Part shown: positions 48,869 to 61,217 of the stretch, one piece after another
How the letters are laid out: every line of letters begins with the position of its first letter
How positions within the stretch are numbered: the stretch's first letter is position 1
Source: Apiosordaria backusii
Taxonomy: Eukaryota; Ascomycota; Sordariomycetes; Sordariales; Lasiosphaeriaceae
Length of the DNA stretch: 64,000 bases
NCBI GenBank assembly: GCA_030549205.1
Contig: JAUKTV010000014.1
Span: 186,001 to 250,000, forward strand
Direction of reading: 5' to 3'
Notes under the pieces: generated by a model
What the model saw: the letters and a program-made list of their open reading frames with translations, nothing else
Databases searched by the model: none
Told to the model about the DNA's origin: nothing
Made by a program: the position numbers and the translations under genes

Positions 48869-51800
48869 GTACTATAGACCTAGTATCTTTTATTATATAA
48901 GCAAACTATAGTTAAAGCCTTAATTAAAAACGGTACTAAGCTAAGGTTTTAAAGCCCTATAAGATACTTTAATAGTAAATATACTAAGCCCTCTATAGAT
49001 TTAAAAATATAAAATATAAAGCCTAAGTAGAGGCCTTTTAAAGGGGAAGAATCAGTAGATTCTTACTATATATAGGCCTTTACTATTTAACTAAAGAAAT
49101 AAAAGGCCTAGATTTAATAGTTATAAGGCGCTATAACTAAAGTAGTAAAGTAAATTAAGCTTCTAATAGTAGCTTAGAATACTTTAAAATAGCTTAAGGC
49201 TACTATAACCATTCCTTTAATAGTAATTAAAGCTATATACTTAGAAACTATAGTAGCTTATTAACTAAAGCTTAAAGTTAATAGTAATTTTATTAAAGTC
49301 CTTTATATTACTATAACCATTAAAATAACTAAAAAAGTTTATAAATTTCCTATTAACTAAAGACTTATAGGCCTTAAGAATTTCGATTTATAGAAATAGG
49401 GCCTAAATATTATACTACATACTATCGATATAGCTACTTTTATAAAAGATCTTACTATAGTAACTTACTAAAGTAATATTAAATAGGCCTTACTATTAAT
49501 ATTACTTTAAAATAGTATAGCCTTAGGCCTTTAGGCTTCTATTTTATAGTAAATAAGCTCTATTAAAGCCTATAAACTATTTATTTAAAGGTATTTCTAT
49601 AGTACTGAATTATAGTAAAGAAACCTTTATAGAGAATACTACTTTTTAAACTTCTACTAATTTATAAGCTTTTTAGTAGACTTTAATATTAAGTTCTTTA
49701 ATATAATTAGCTAGTTTATATTAACCGGTATCGACCTTTAGACTATATATTAAGTAAATTAATACCTATAGGTTATAAAAAAAAGCTTTCTATAGTAGGC
49801 TAAAAGATAATAAAGTACTATATAGACTATTAAAACGTTAGGTTAAAATATAAATACTATTAACCTAAGCTTTTTAATAGTAGACCTATTAGAAGAATAG
49901 TATATTCTAATCTTTACTACTATTAAAGGTATAGCCTATAAAAGTAAAGAAGGCCTTTATAAAGGTATTAAAAAGAAGGTTTTCTTAAGTAAAAAGCTTA
50001 AAAGTAATAGTAATAATAGCTTTAATAGCCTTAGTAGCTTTTTTTAAAAGAAAAAGAAGAAAGGCTTTAAAAGGCCTAAAGGCCTTAAAAAAGGCCTAAA
50101 GTTAAAGATTTATTTACCTATATAGTAAGCTTTTATAATTTAGCTTTAAAGGTCTTTAAAAACTTTAATAATAACGATAGTAATAAAGGTATTTATATAG
50201 TATTTATAGAATCTATTAAAGGCATTAAAAGTATTAAAGGTAAGGTTTTAATAGTACTTTTTTTAAAGGATGCCTTTTTATATAATACTAAATTTACTAA
50301 CTATATTATTAACAGTTAAAAATAGTTTACTAACTATAAGTTTAATAATAGCTTATTAAAGATAATTTATATAAAAAGAGGTCCCTTAATATTTAAAGAC
50401 TTTAAAACTACTATATTTATAATACTTTTATAGAAAAAACCCTTTAAATATACTAAGCTTAAGTTTAAAAATGCTTTATATATTCTTTAATTTAATATTA
50501 ACCTTTTTAATAGTATACTATACTATAAAGCTGGCAATTAGGTTAAAAAGAAAGTACTATACAAGCCTAATAAGGCATTAATAGCGGTATTTAATTTTAA
50601 AGCTTTAAGCTTCTTTTTAAAATTATAGAAAGTAAAGAGGCCTATTATTTATTATAATATAAGTTTTAACGTTATTAGTCGGAAGTAAAAATTAATAGTA
50701 AAGCTTTTTAATAGGCCTTTATTTTAAAAGGATAGCTATTTAAAAGTCGATTTAGACTTTTAAAGGCCTAATAATAGGCCTATAAAATTAAATAGCAATA
50801 GCGCTATTAACTTTAATTCAGATACTTAAAAGGTAAAGCCTTATAGGCTTAAGGGGTTTAAATAAGGCTATAAAAAATGCTATAGTTAAAGTATATTTAA
50901 AGGAATAAAGCTTTATTAGCCTATAAAAGGCTTTAATAGTTTAAATAACCTTAACTTTAGAAGATTTAGTTAAAATAGACTTACTAAAGAGCTTTATTAG
51001 TCTATAAAAGGCTTTAATAGCTTAAGTAATTTTAGCTTACTTAATTAAGAAAAGGTTTAAAGAAGTTATATACTTAAAGAGGTTATTAAAAATATCCTTA
51101 ATATTACTATAAATTACTATAGTAAATTACTTTAAATAGTATTAAAATAGTATATTAAGTTAAGTTATATAGGCCTAATATTATTAAAAAAGACTAGTAA
51201 AATTACTACTAGGCTTTTAAACTTAAATTAAATAAAAGAAGTAGACTTTTAATACTTAGCCTATAATAAAGCTAAAGCAATAAGAAGGCTTTAATTTTCT
51301 ACTATTCTAAACTTACTTAAGATCTTAAGTTCTATTAAAGACGATATTTTTAAAATTAAACCTATACTTTATAATAGGCTTCCTATAGTATTAATTTTAA
51401 TAGACTGAAAATTCCAATTTAAGTAGGCTTTTTACTTACTAAATATTAAAAGACTAACTATATTAAGTACTATTAAAAGCTTTTTTAAAGACCTAAAAAA
51501 CCGCTATAATAAGTACCTTATCTATTTTTACTACAATAGTAGAAAAGAAATTAACTATAAATTATAGGCTTAGTTTTCTATTAAAGACGTTGAATTTTCT
51601 ACTTTTAAGCCCTATATTTATAAAATAGCCTAATTAAATACTCTATTAAAGTATTTTTAAATCAGTTATAGGCTATAATAGTATTATTATAGCTTTCTTA
51701 ATATTTATAATACTATATAGTATTTATAGTATTTAAATTAATTAACTATACAGTAGTTAGTAATAGGGACCTTACTTTTTATTAAATATTTTATAATAAC

Positions 51801-54346
51801 TTAAAGCCTTTCCTTTTCTATAAACTAAATTTAAGTTAATTTAAGGCTATAGGCTTTTCTATAAAGCTCTTTATTTCTATTAAAAAAAGGTCTAAAGCTT
51901 TAAAGCTATAGGCCTATATAAAGTTTAATAAGCTACTAACTGTCTTTAAAAGTAAGACCTACTAAGTATAGATACCGGTTAAAAAGGCAGTAGTAAAATC
52001 TTCCTTTATTAATATAGTAAACGAGCCTACTATAATTTAAAGTATTACTGTTATTTTAAAAAAGGATTTAAGCTAAAAGAAGGTAAAGCTACTATAATTA
52101 TAGTTAGTAAATAAAGATAGTAACCTATACTTTAAAAAATACAACTTAGCTGGCTAGTTAAGTTTAGAATTTAACCGGTAGGCCAATACTGAAAAATTCT
52201 CTAATAGTAAGCTAATTAATAAATCTATTATAGTTTAGAAGGCTATAATTAATAGCAGTTTAAAGCCTTTTAATAAGCCTATTATAAACCCTAAGGCTAG
52301 TTTAAAATCCTTTATTAAAGACCACTTACTAATAGAAATAAAAAAACTATACTTAAGTATAGGTAAAGATATTAAAATAGATATTAGCTAATTTATTAAA
52401 TCAATACTAATTAAGGCTAAAGCCTATTACTATAAGGTCTTTAAAGGTCCTTTTAATATTAATTTATTATTTTAAATATTAAAATAAATACTAAAGAACT
52501 TTAAAAAATCCTATTAACTAAAAGCTATATATAGTAAATTTAAGTAAATAGTTAATTAAAGAACCTTTAAGTTCCTTTTTTAAAGCGCTCTCTTTAAAGA
52601 CTATATATTATTAATTAATAGGTTAATACTATATAAGAAAACCAATAAAGAAAATAGGCTTTTAAAGTTTAAAGCTAAGCTAATTATTAAAGGATTTTTA
52701 TAAAAAGAAGGCTTAGATTTTATAAAAACCTTTGCCTTTACTATTATACTACTTACTTAATATATACTATTAACTATAGCAGCTTTATTAAATTAAAAAA
52801 TAAAGTAAATTGATTTTATAAAGGCATTTCTTAATAGCTATTTAAAAGAAGAGAATTATATAACTATACTTAAGCGCTTTTATAAGTTCTATTAAAAAGT
52901 AAATTCGACTATTAAAGTAAAGCTATATAAGTAAGGCTTTAAGCTTAAAACTAACAAAATAATTTGCCTTTTTAAGGCCTTATATAGTCTAAAGTAAAGC
53001 CTTAAACTTTAATAAGCTAAACTTATTAAATTATTAAAAGAAAAGGGTTCTATAATGTTAATTTCTAACTCTACTATCTTTTATAATCTTAAGGTTAGAA
53101 TTTTTATAATAACCTATATTAATAATTATTTAATTATAAACTTTAATAAAGCTTATATTTAATAGCTTAAAAAAAGCTTAAATAAGGTCTATTTAATAGA
53201 AAATAAAGGGCTAACTTCTTTCTTTTTAAAGGTCTAAATAATAAAGAATAGATATTGCTTCCTTTTATAGTTTAATTAAGCTTAATATATATAAAAGACA
53301 ATTAAAACCTTTAACTTTAAAAATAGCTATAAAATACTAATTTCCTTATAGTTTAAAATAATAGCTTAATATAAAGACCTTAAATTAAAAAAAAGCCCTA
53401 TAAATAAGTCAGATTATATACTATTTTAATATATAATAAGTACTGTAATATATTTAATAACCTAAATAAAGCTTAATATTGCTTTTATAGTATAATAGCT
53501 TTTAAAAAGTATATAGTAATTTACTATAGTAAGCTTAAATACCGTTAAAAACCTTCTAAAGTATTTAAATAGTATAGAGAATTTAGTAATTGCCTATAGT
53601 TATAATACTATTAGACTTATTAAAAAGAAAAGTACTATAGTACCTATAGGCTTTGTAAATTTAAACTTTATAGAGGACTTAAAAGACTTAAAATCTACCT
53701 ATAGTTTTATTTTTAAAGTAGCTAAAGGCCCTATAAACTAGAAATTAAAAAAGGCCAGTATTATAAACCTCTTTACTTTAAAGGCTAAAACCAATATACT
53801 TATTAAAACTATTTATAAAGCTCTATAGATTAAAAAGGTTTATAAAGAGCTAAGGTATATTTTAATAAGCTTTATTTTACTATATAGTAATAATATTAGC
53901 TTTATAATTACTACCTATAACTTAGCCTTTTACAATTGTATTAAGTATATACTATTAAAATATTATTAAGTTAAAAAGTAAGTTAAGGTATTATAGGTTA
54001 CTATTAACTATTTAAATATTAAATGAATACTAGTTAATAGGCTAACTAAACTATTAGCTAACTAAAAATTTAAAACCTTTATAGGTCTTTTAAACTTAAA
54101 GAATAAGCCTATAAAAGAAAAGTTAGTAAAGGAATAAATTAAAAAACCACCCTCCCTATATTTAATTTTCCTTTATAAATTAACTTATAAAAGTAATTAC
54201 TTAATACTTAAATATATAGGCCTTAATGCCTTATATACTTTATATTTTAGTTTTTTAATTAACTAATTAGTTCATTAATTTTAGCTTACTATAGTAGGCC
54301 TTAAATTTAAATCTAAACCTATTACTTACTATAAATAAAGAAGGGG
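48869..54346 (+). pseudogene. Copia B gag-pol remnant
   Basis: The frame is destroyed but the copia order can be read. RT at about 52670-52860 (GLDFIKTFAFT, then IDFIKAFLNSYLKEENY, the family's QMDVKTAFLNG region). A YINNYLIINF segment near 53107-53150 sits where YVDDLLI is expected. RNase H is at about 53640-53870 (GFVNLNFIEDLKDLKSTYSFIF, where the family has SDADWAGD..RKSTSGY). Integrase should lie upstream, at about 51000-52000, but is not clear. The pattern of changes fits RIP. Confidence 0.75.
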
Positions 54347-55177
54347 TATTAAATTAGGTCCCTATAAAGCCTAAATTTATAGTAAGTAGCTACTATTATA
54401 CTATATAGTAAAAGCTTAAATTAAAAAGCCTACCTGTTAACTACCTGGCACTTACCTAATACCTTACTTTACTATAGGGTTATTTAAAGGCCTATATCCT
54501 ATTAATTAATAGGCTAAATTGCCTATAATTTTATATTTAAATTACTAAAGCCTACTACTATAGGCAATATAAATAGCTTAACCCTAACCTTACAATAACC
54601 TACACTTTAAGTTAAGGATATTAGGTTTTACAGTCCTTTTATATAACTGTAAGTCGATTTTTAAAAAGCTATAAACTATATTAACTTAACTACTTATAAG
54701 ACCTATAGCTAACTACTAAGCTAGCTAAACTGGCCTAAAATTAATCAGCCTATAGTTAAATAAGTATATTATTAATATATTAAATTATAGGCCTATAAGC
54801 CCTATAAGTTAAGAGCTATAAAAGGCTTAATAAATAATTTACAGGGCTTAATAAACCTCGGGGTTAACTAAGCTATACTCTAACCTATTTACCCGTTAGA
54901 ATATATAAGGCACTATATATTAGTTGGTAAGTATATAGTAAAGGTTAAGTACAAACCCTACTATAGAGATTATTACAGTAGATTTATAGAAGGCTAGCAC
55001 TACAATACAATTGTTTACCTACTATATTTCTATCCTACAGTACCTGCAAAGTGCTATATTCTAATATCCTAGCACTAAGCTATAGATATCATATATAAAA
55101 CTTCCGCTACACTGTAAGCTAGTATATAAGCACTAATTACAGGGCCCTTAGGCCTGTAATTGGCCATACCTATTCCA
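54347..55177 (+). repeat. Copia B 3' LTR (831 bp)
   Basis: It begins TATTAAATTAGG (TGTTAAAC in the 5' copy) and ends CCTATTCCA. The telomere-like motif is degraded here (AACCCTAACCTTA, near 54580). Confidence 0.88.
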
Positions 55178-58100
55178 ATAAATATATATTCCTTTACTTA
55201 GCTTTTTTATTATTAATATTAGTACTATTGTTTATAAGGTACTAGGCTAAATAAAAGACTTATTTAAGTAATCATTAAAATACTTCTATATTACTTATAG
55301 CTTTTATAAAAAGTAAAGGTAAAGGCAGTAATATAATAGCGTTTTATTTAAAATAAGCTTTATTTTATAGTTATAAAGGCAATAGAATAGAAGTTTATTT
55401 ACCTTTTTAAATAAAAAGGCTTTTATTAAATTATAGTATTTTAATAGAAGGTAAGTAAGGATTTCTATTTTTATAAATAAGGTTTACTATTAAGGTATTT
55501 TTAAATATCTTTATCTATTATAGCTTAAAGTTAAAAGGCTTTTTAAACTTAAGTTTAAAAATATTAAAGGTATAGTATAAGCTTTTTTTTAATTAAGCTA
55601 TTAAAAAGGATCGTTTAAAAGGGTAAAGGTATAATATTATTTACTAAGCAGTTTATAAAGGTTTTAAATATAGATTTATTCTGGTTTTATATTAAATAGA
55701 TATTTACTTAAAATAACTTTAATACTATAACGTTTTATTATTAAACTATAAAAAGAAAGTTAGCTACTTTTAATAAGGCAATATTAGGTTTATCTCTTTT
55801 AAATAAGTTAAAGACTAGTAGTTTTAATAAGGTTAGTATATTAGGGGTTTTCTTCTTTTTTAAACGTTTTCTTTATATATATCTTTTAATAAGTTTACCT
55901 TCTTTCTATTCTAAATACTAAACTATAAAAGGTTTCTAATCTTTTATAATTATCGTCCTTTCTTACTAGTCGATCTTTAAATTATAATATTATAGTTAAA
56001 GTAAGCTAAGGATTACTTTTAAACTAATTAAGTTTTAAATAAAAAGTACTAACTGCTTTTTAAACCTTATAAATATATAATTTAAAGTATAATACTTTAT
56101 TATTAAGCCGGTAATAGTACTATTAGTAAAGTTTAAAAGGTAGGGTTTAAATAGGTTATTAAATAAAAAGCTATATTATTATATAAAGGATATATTAATA
56201 AAACTATAAAAAGAATATTTAAAGTCTATTATATAGTATATAGAAAAAGATAATATATTATTATCCTATAGGGTAGATATTAAAGAAAAGATAGTATTAA
56301 AACCTACTAACTATATATATAAGTCTTTAATATAGTTTATTAATTATCTTTATAGTCTTTATTTATAACTTTAATTAAAGGCTAGGCTTTTTTTATTAAT
56401 AAGATAGGGTTAAAAAGACAGTAGTTTAAGTATAAACTAGTAAAGTATTTAATAAAGCTATAGTAAAAATAAAGCCTAACATTCCTATACCTTTTCTTTT
56501 CTTTAATAGTTAAAAGTTTATAAAATCTACTTAAAGCTTAGTTTACTATTTAGTTAAGTTCTATAAGGTCTTTTAAAAAAGTAAGTATTTATATAAGGTT
56601 AGTTAAAGTAAACTTAAATATTTTAATAGTAATATTAACTTAGAATATTTTATTAAAGATATTATTATTAAATTAGTAGAATAAAAAGACCTATTTAATT
56701 TAACTAGGTTAGTTTTTAAAGTCTTTAAGTTTAAAGTACTATATAACTAAGATAAAAGTATTTTAAAGTAATTTATTTACTTTACTTTTAAAGGTATTTA
56801 CTTTACTATAGTTTATAATATAGGCTTAATCTATAAGCTTAATAAACTCTATAATAAACTTAATAAAGAGGGTCTTCTTTTACTTAAAGGCTTTAAATAA
56901 GTAGACTAATTTACTATAAATATCTATTATAATATATATTAAGTTAAGGATTATAAAAGATTTAAATAGTTTACTATTTTAAAATGCTATATTATAGGAT
57001 TATAAAGGTAGTTTACTACCTTATCGATTAAGTTTTAAACTTAAGTATCGGTATTACCAGTAAGTCGTTAAAAAGTATATAGAATATATTCTATTAATAT
57101 AAAGAAAATAGTATAGTTTAAAGCTATTTTTACTTTTATTAAAAAACACTAGTTTATATATTTTTCTTAATAGACTTAAAGTATTTTCCTTCCTTATTTA
57201 AAGAAGATAGAAGGTTCAGTACTATAAAAGCAAATATAAGATAAACTATTTATAAAAAAGGTCGATTTTAAAGGTATTATATTAGTATTTAAAAGGCTAA
57301 TAGATATGAAAAATAAAGACAGTAGTAAAAAAAGGAAGACTTATAAAGTAATAAGGTTTTAATAAATAGAGCTTACAGTATAGGACAGTTATTAAGTTAT
57401 AGTTTATTTAAAAAAATCTTTAAGGATAGTAAGATTCTAATTTACAGTTTGGTTTTTTACTTAAGTTTATTTTAATATCGATTATACCTTATTATATAAT
57501 TAGTAAGCTATAATAATAATAGTATTAAAGGAAAAAAGTAGCTAGTTTAGCTTTTTAAACCTATTATCCTTTTTTAAAGAAAGTCAATTATAGATTGCTA
57601 AGTACTGGTTAAAGTATAAGTAGGCTTAAATATAAATATATTTAGTAATTTAAAAAAGGTAAGGAATAAAGTTAAAAGTTAAATAAGGATATTAAATTAA
57701 AAAGTCAATACTATTATAGTAGTATTTTAAGATTAAGGCTATAGTATTTTGGTTTTATAATAGTAGTTTAAATTATAAGATTTAATTTAAGGATTAAATA
57801 AGGTTAATTTAAATTAATATAAGTATTGTTTCTATACTTTAATATAAAGGAGAAGAAGGTAAGTAAAGCTTTTTTATTTTCTTAAGTTTAAAGTATAATA
57901 AACTATTATAGTACCGATTAAGGATTAAGTAAAGTATCTTGTTACTGTATAGAGAAGAAGGAAGGAAAAGGAAGCAAAGCTTTCTTAAAACTAGGTGTTT
58001 AAATATATACTGCTAAGGCCTAAGTACCCTATTCTGCCTATAGATCAGTATGGTGCTGTGATATTTTTAATAGTTAATTTAAAAGCAGTTTTAACTAATA

Positions 58101-58650
58101 GTAAAAGTTTATATTTTACTTTTAAGTTTCTTTAATATATATTTCTAAAGTAATAAAGCTTTTAAAAAAAAATCTTTTATAATACTATAGCTAGTATTGG
58201 ATAGCTTTTTTTAAAAATATAAATTTAATAATACAAAAGTATAAAAAGTAGACTTTAATATATAAATTTAAATATAAATAGATAATTTAATAATACAGTT
58301 TATTTTTAAATTAAAGAATCGACTTTAAAGATATTAAATTTAATATTAATAAAACGATTATTAAAAAGTATATAGTATTTAACTTTATAATAATTATATA
58401 CAAAAGTTAAAAGATTTAAATTAAAGCTTTAAAAGTATGATTTTTACTTTATAAAAGTAATAGTATAAAGGATTAGATTAAATCTTTGATAAAAAAACGC
58501 TTTTGCTATACGACGTTTCGAATATAATATATAACTATAGTCTAATATATACTTAAGTACAACCCTCTAGGGTTAAAAAGGTTAAATGCTAACTTATTAA
58601 GTTTAGATAATAAAGGGAAGGTGGATAATAAAATAGGGCTAGAATAGCTA
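55178..58650. other. AT-rich decayed sequence, no identifiable gene
   Basis: This was searched on both strands without finding a readable protein domain. The texture (TA-rich, stop-dense) is that of other RIP-mutated repeats, so older transposons are likely. Composition changes gradually to normal between about 58500 and 58870, which marks the edge of the AT-rich block. Confidence 0.5.
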
Positions 58651-61217
58651 GAAAGCTACTAATTTACTGTGGCCTAAGGGATGGTTACTGCTTTCTTGAC
58701 TGTAAAGAAAGTAATAGCTAAAGTATCAAAGGCTCTAGAAGTACTCTACTCGGGAAATTACCAGCCAAGTAACCTAGCTGGCCCCCCTAGTTGGTAGTCC
58801 TAGTATTTATAATTTTTAAGCTTTATAAACCCTGGAGGATTGTAGTATGTTGCACTCAGGTCACCTGGCCCATCCAAGTACAATGGTCTCAACCAGACTC
58901 TAGGTGCCTGGCGCTCTACGGCTTGGAAACACAGAATCAAATTTTTTTTCCGTGTAGTCACACATTATAACAGCCACCATTGAGTCGTTAGCGTGTTTTT
59001 TCCAGCTAAAACTTGATTTACATCTATAGCCCATGTTTACAAAAACCCTTGCCTAATGCCATGACCCACCCCCTTGGCCCTCCTTCAACACATTGGTCAC
59101 ACACATCTCCAGAACAGCAGCCAATTGAGGACGCTCCATCCGCCCCATAATCATTGGGCCTGGTTGCAAGGGTGTTGACTTGCCCGTTCTTCAATCAAAG
59201 CCCGAGTTCCCATTTCCTTGATGATTCGGTCACACTGGCCTGCCTTGATCTTCCACATCATCTGTCCACATTCGTGGTTATTGGTGGTAGGTAGACTGTG
59301 AAGAAGGCGGTCCTTCAGCTTTTTTTGAGAAGCGTTGCACGTTGGAATTTGCAGCTTGCTTAACAGCATATTATTGATCGCCCAGTTCTAACTCCCGACA
59401 GATGGGCCTACACTGTGTGGTATCTCGACCCCGACCCACAATCACCACGAACACGCAGTACGACGAGTCTTTTCCCTTCAAAGCAAGCTCACTGATCTTT
59501 GGCCCAGCGTGTAATTAAATGCGTTTACGCCTTAAAGAAAGTATCCCCCAAACAGCTCTATAAAACCCGGATTCCCTAGCAGGATCAAAGCATGGGACAA
59601 CCTAACAGGTGTACCGAGTCGGTTAGTAGGAGTCTGTCATTGCTCGAACACCTTGATACGGCTTTTATGTTAAATCATCGGACTCAGGGGCCAGCTTCAA
59701 GGCCACTGTGTTGTGGGTGAGGATCGATAGATCTGTCTTGTCTCTCGGGCAGGTGAAAACGACGGAGTCGGTGGATCTGTTGTCCATAGTTGCACCATTT
59801 CAAGCACACTAGGCTAATATGTCAACAGTCGAATACACCTTGAACGGAACGTTGGATTTGTCATATGGAGTTCAATCCATATATCCCTACTCTCCTCTGA
59901 TACTCCACACGGCTAACACGGCTTCTTCACAAGACTCTGATGGTCAGCATCTACAGAAGTTTTATAGTAACCCAGACTTCAGCCTTCCACCAAGGCGAAA
60001 ACCTCTGATCCGACAATATTGTCTGATAGTACATAGCCCTCGGCCAAATAGTTGCAACCTCTGTTCGGACCGTTCTAGATTGATCGAGATTGCGCCGCCC
60101 GTCCCCTTTTACCCGCTCAAGATGCCGTCAGCCTGTCAGGATTATTTTTCAATGGCCAGACTCATTTACACTCCGCCGCAATCCTCTCATCATCGTATGA
60201 GACGACTGCAGTGTCGCTTATGGGAGGAGGAAAAAGACAGCCCAAAAAGGCGAACTAGCACATTCTTCTCCCAGAACAACCGTCCCGAATGTTTGGCCAC
60301 GTGCGTGGAAGTGGCCCGATATTGGCATTAATCTGGATCTGTAACTCAGTTTGCGATAACTGATTACCGTCGGGAACAGCCGCTGGGCGAGTGGTTGCTT
60401 CGGGCAGTATTTCAAGCTCGGAGCCGGTTTAGGCTATAATCCATCAGATTCCAACCTCGGGTCGATCTCTGACATCGCGCAATATCGTGACCCAAGGCTT
60501 GAGCCCTGGATTATTCTTTTTTGTGGAATAACGGGATACTGGCCGTCTGGATAACCCCATTCATCCCATCCGGGACCCGAACGGCTCCGCGGCCGTGGGA
60601 TGACGGTTAGGGTATCATTGCCAAGTACGATCAACCTGCAAACCGCACCAACCACCAGCCTCTCTGACTTTTCTGCTGTCGCATCAGGGGGTCTTCGGCA
60701 CATTGATACCCCTTCACCCACATTCTGGTACCCAGTTCCTTGGCGAGCCCCTTGGGGCCCGGGGAAAAAGAATGAACGTCCAATTCCAACAACAGTACAC
60801 ATGCGTCAGCGTTGTACTTTAGCCTAACCGTGCTGCCGCAACTAGCAACCGACCCGGTACTCTCGGTCGTACTGCATCATGTTCTCATCCGCATTCCGGG
60901 TGTCTGGGCAGTCCTCCATTTTCTCCGTGCTGCGGGCTGCTATTAAGCCCGGGGCCATGATGCCGCGTCTCCATGTTGACAAGCCCACACAAAAGCGGTG
61001 GGCCGGATAGGATTCAGATCCTTTGGCACTCGGTTCCTTGGTGGAAACTCTACGGTAGCGGGTGTCTATGATCGCATCATGCTCCTTGCATGTGCGAGGT
61101 TTACAGGTGTATATCAAGGACAGGAGCCATGTGCAGACTGCTGGTTTCCTGTTTGTTTGTCTTTCCGGACCAGTGTGAGCTTTTCATCGCAGTAAGCGGC
61201 GCAATCCGAGGCCGAAG
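58651..61217. other. Gene-poor normal-GC stretch upstream of the oxidase
   Basis: No recognised gene. Open frames here are short: 59151-59369 minus (72 aa), 59819-60331 plus (170 aa, ATG start, no known domain), 60434-60802 minus (122 aa) and 60842-61117 minus (91 aa). None has a family signature. The last 1 kb is probably the promoter region of the oxidase gene at 61218. Confidence 0.5.
59819..60331 (+). CDS. Unrecognised 170-aa open frame, doubtful gene
   Basis: It runs from ATG to stop without introns and starts MSTVEYTLNG. It has no signal peptide, membrane segment or family motif. There are several Cys (NSCNLCS, RLQCRLW) and a basic, Arg-rich C-terminal third. It could be a chance frame or a decayed gene. 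Confidence 0.15.
   Translation: MSTVEYTLNGTLDLSYGVQSIYPYSPLILHTANTASSQDSDGQHLQKFYSNPDFSLPPRRKPLIRQYCLIVHSPRPNSCNLCSDRSRLIEIAPPVPFYPLKMPSACQDYFSMARLIYTPPQSSHHRMRRLQCRLWEEEKDSPKRRTSTFFSQNNRPECLATCVEVARYWH

Larger units (their letters stand above)
39280..55177 (+). mobile_element. Copia B: RIP-decayed Ty1/copia retrotransposon carrying gypsy-3 and a dispersed repeat
   Basis: LTRs of 831 bp (39280-40110, 54347-55177) are the same family as copia A but on the plus strand. The sequence ATAAATAT lies both just before (39272-39279) and just after (55178-55185) the element. The purine tract AAAGAAGGGG precedes the 3' LTR, and an initiator-Met-tRNA-like primer site follows the 5' LTR (40113-40125). 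It is interrupted by gypsy-3 at 40210-47499 and by a dispersed repeat at 47880-48854. Confidence 0.88.

Noticed and set aside
60842..61117. 91-aa minus-strand frame before the oxidase
   Set aside because: No family features and it occupies the likely promoter of the oxidase gene.
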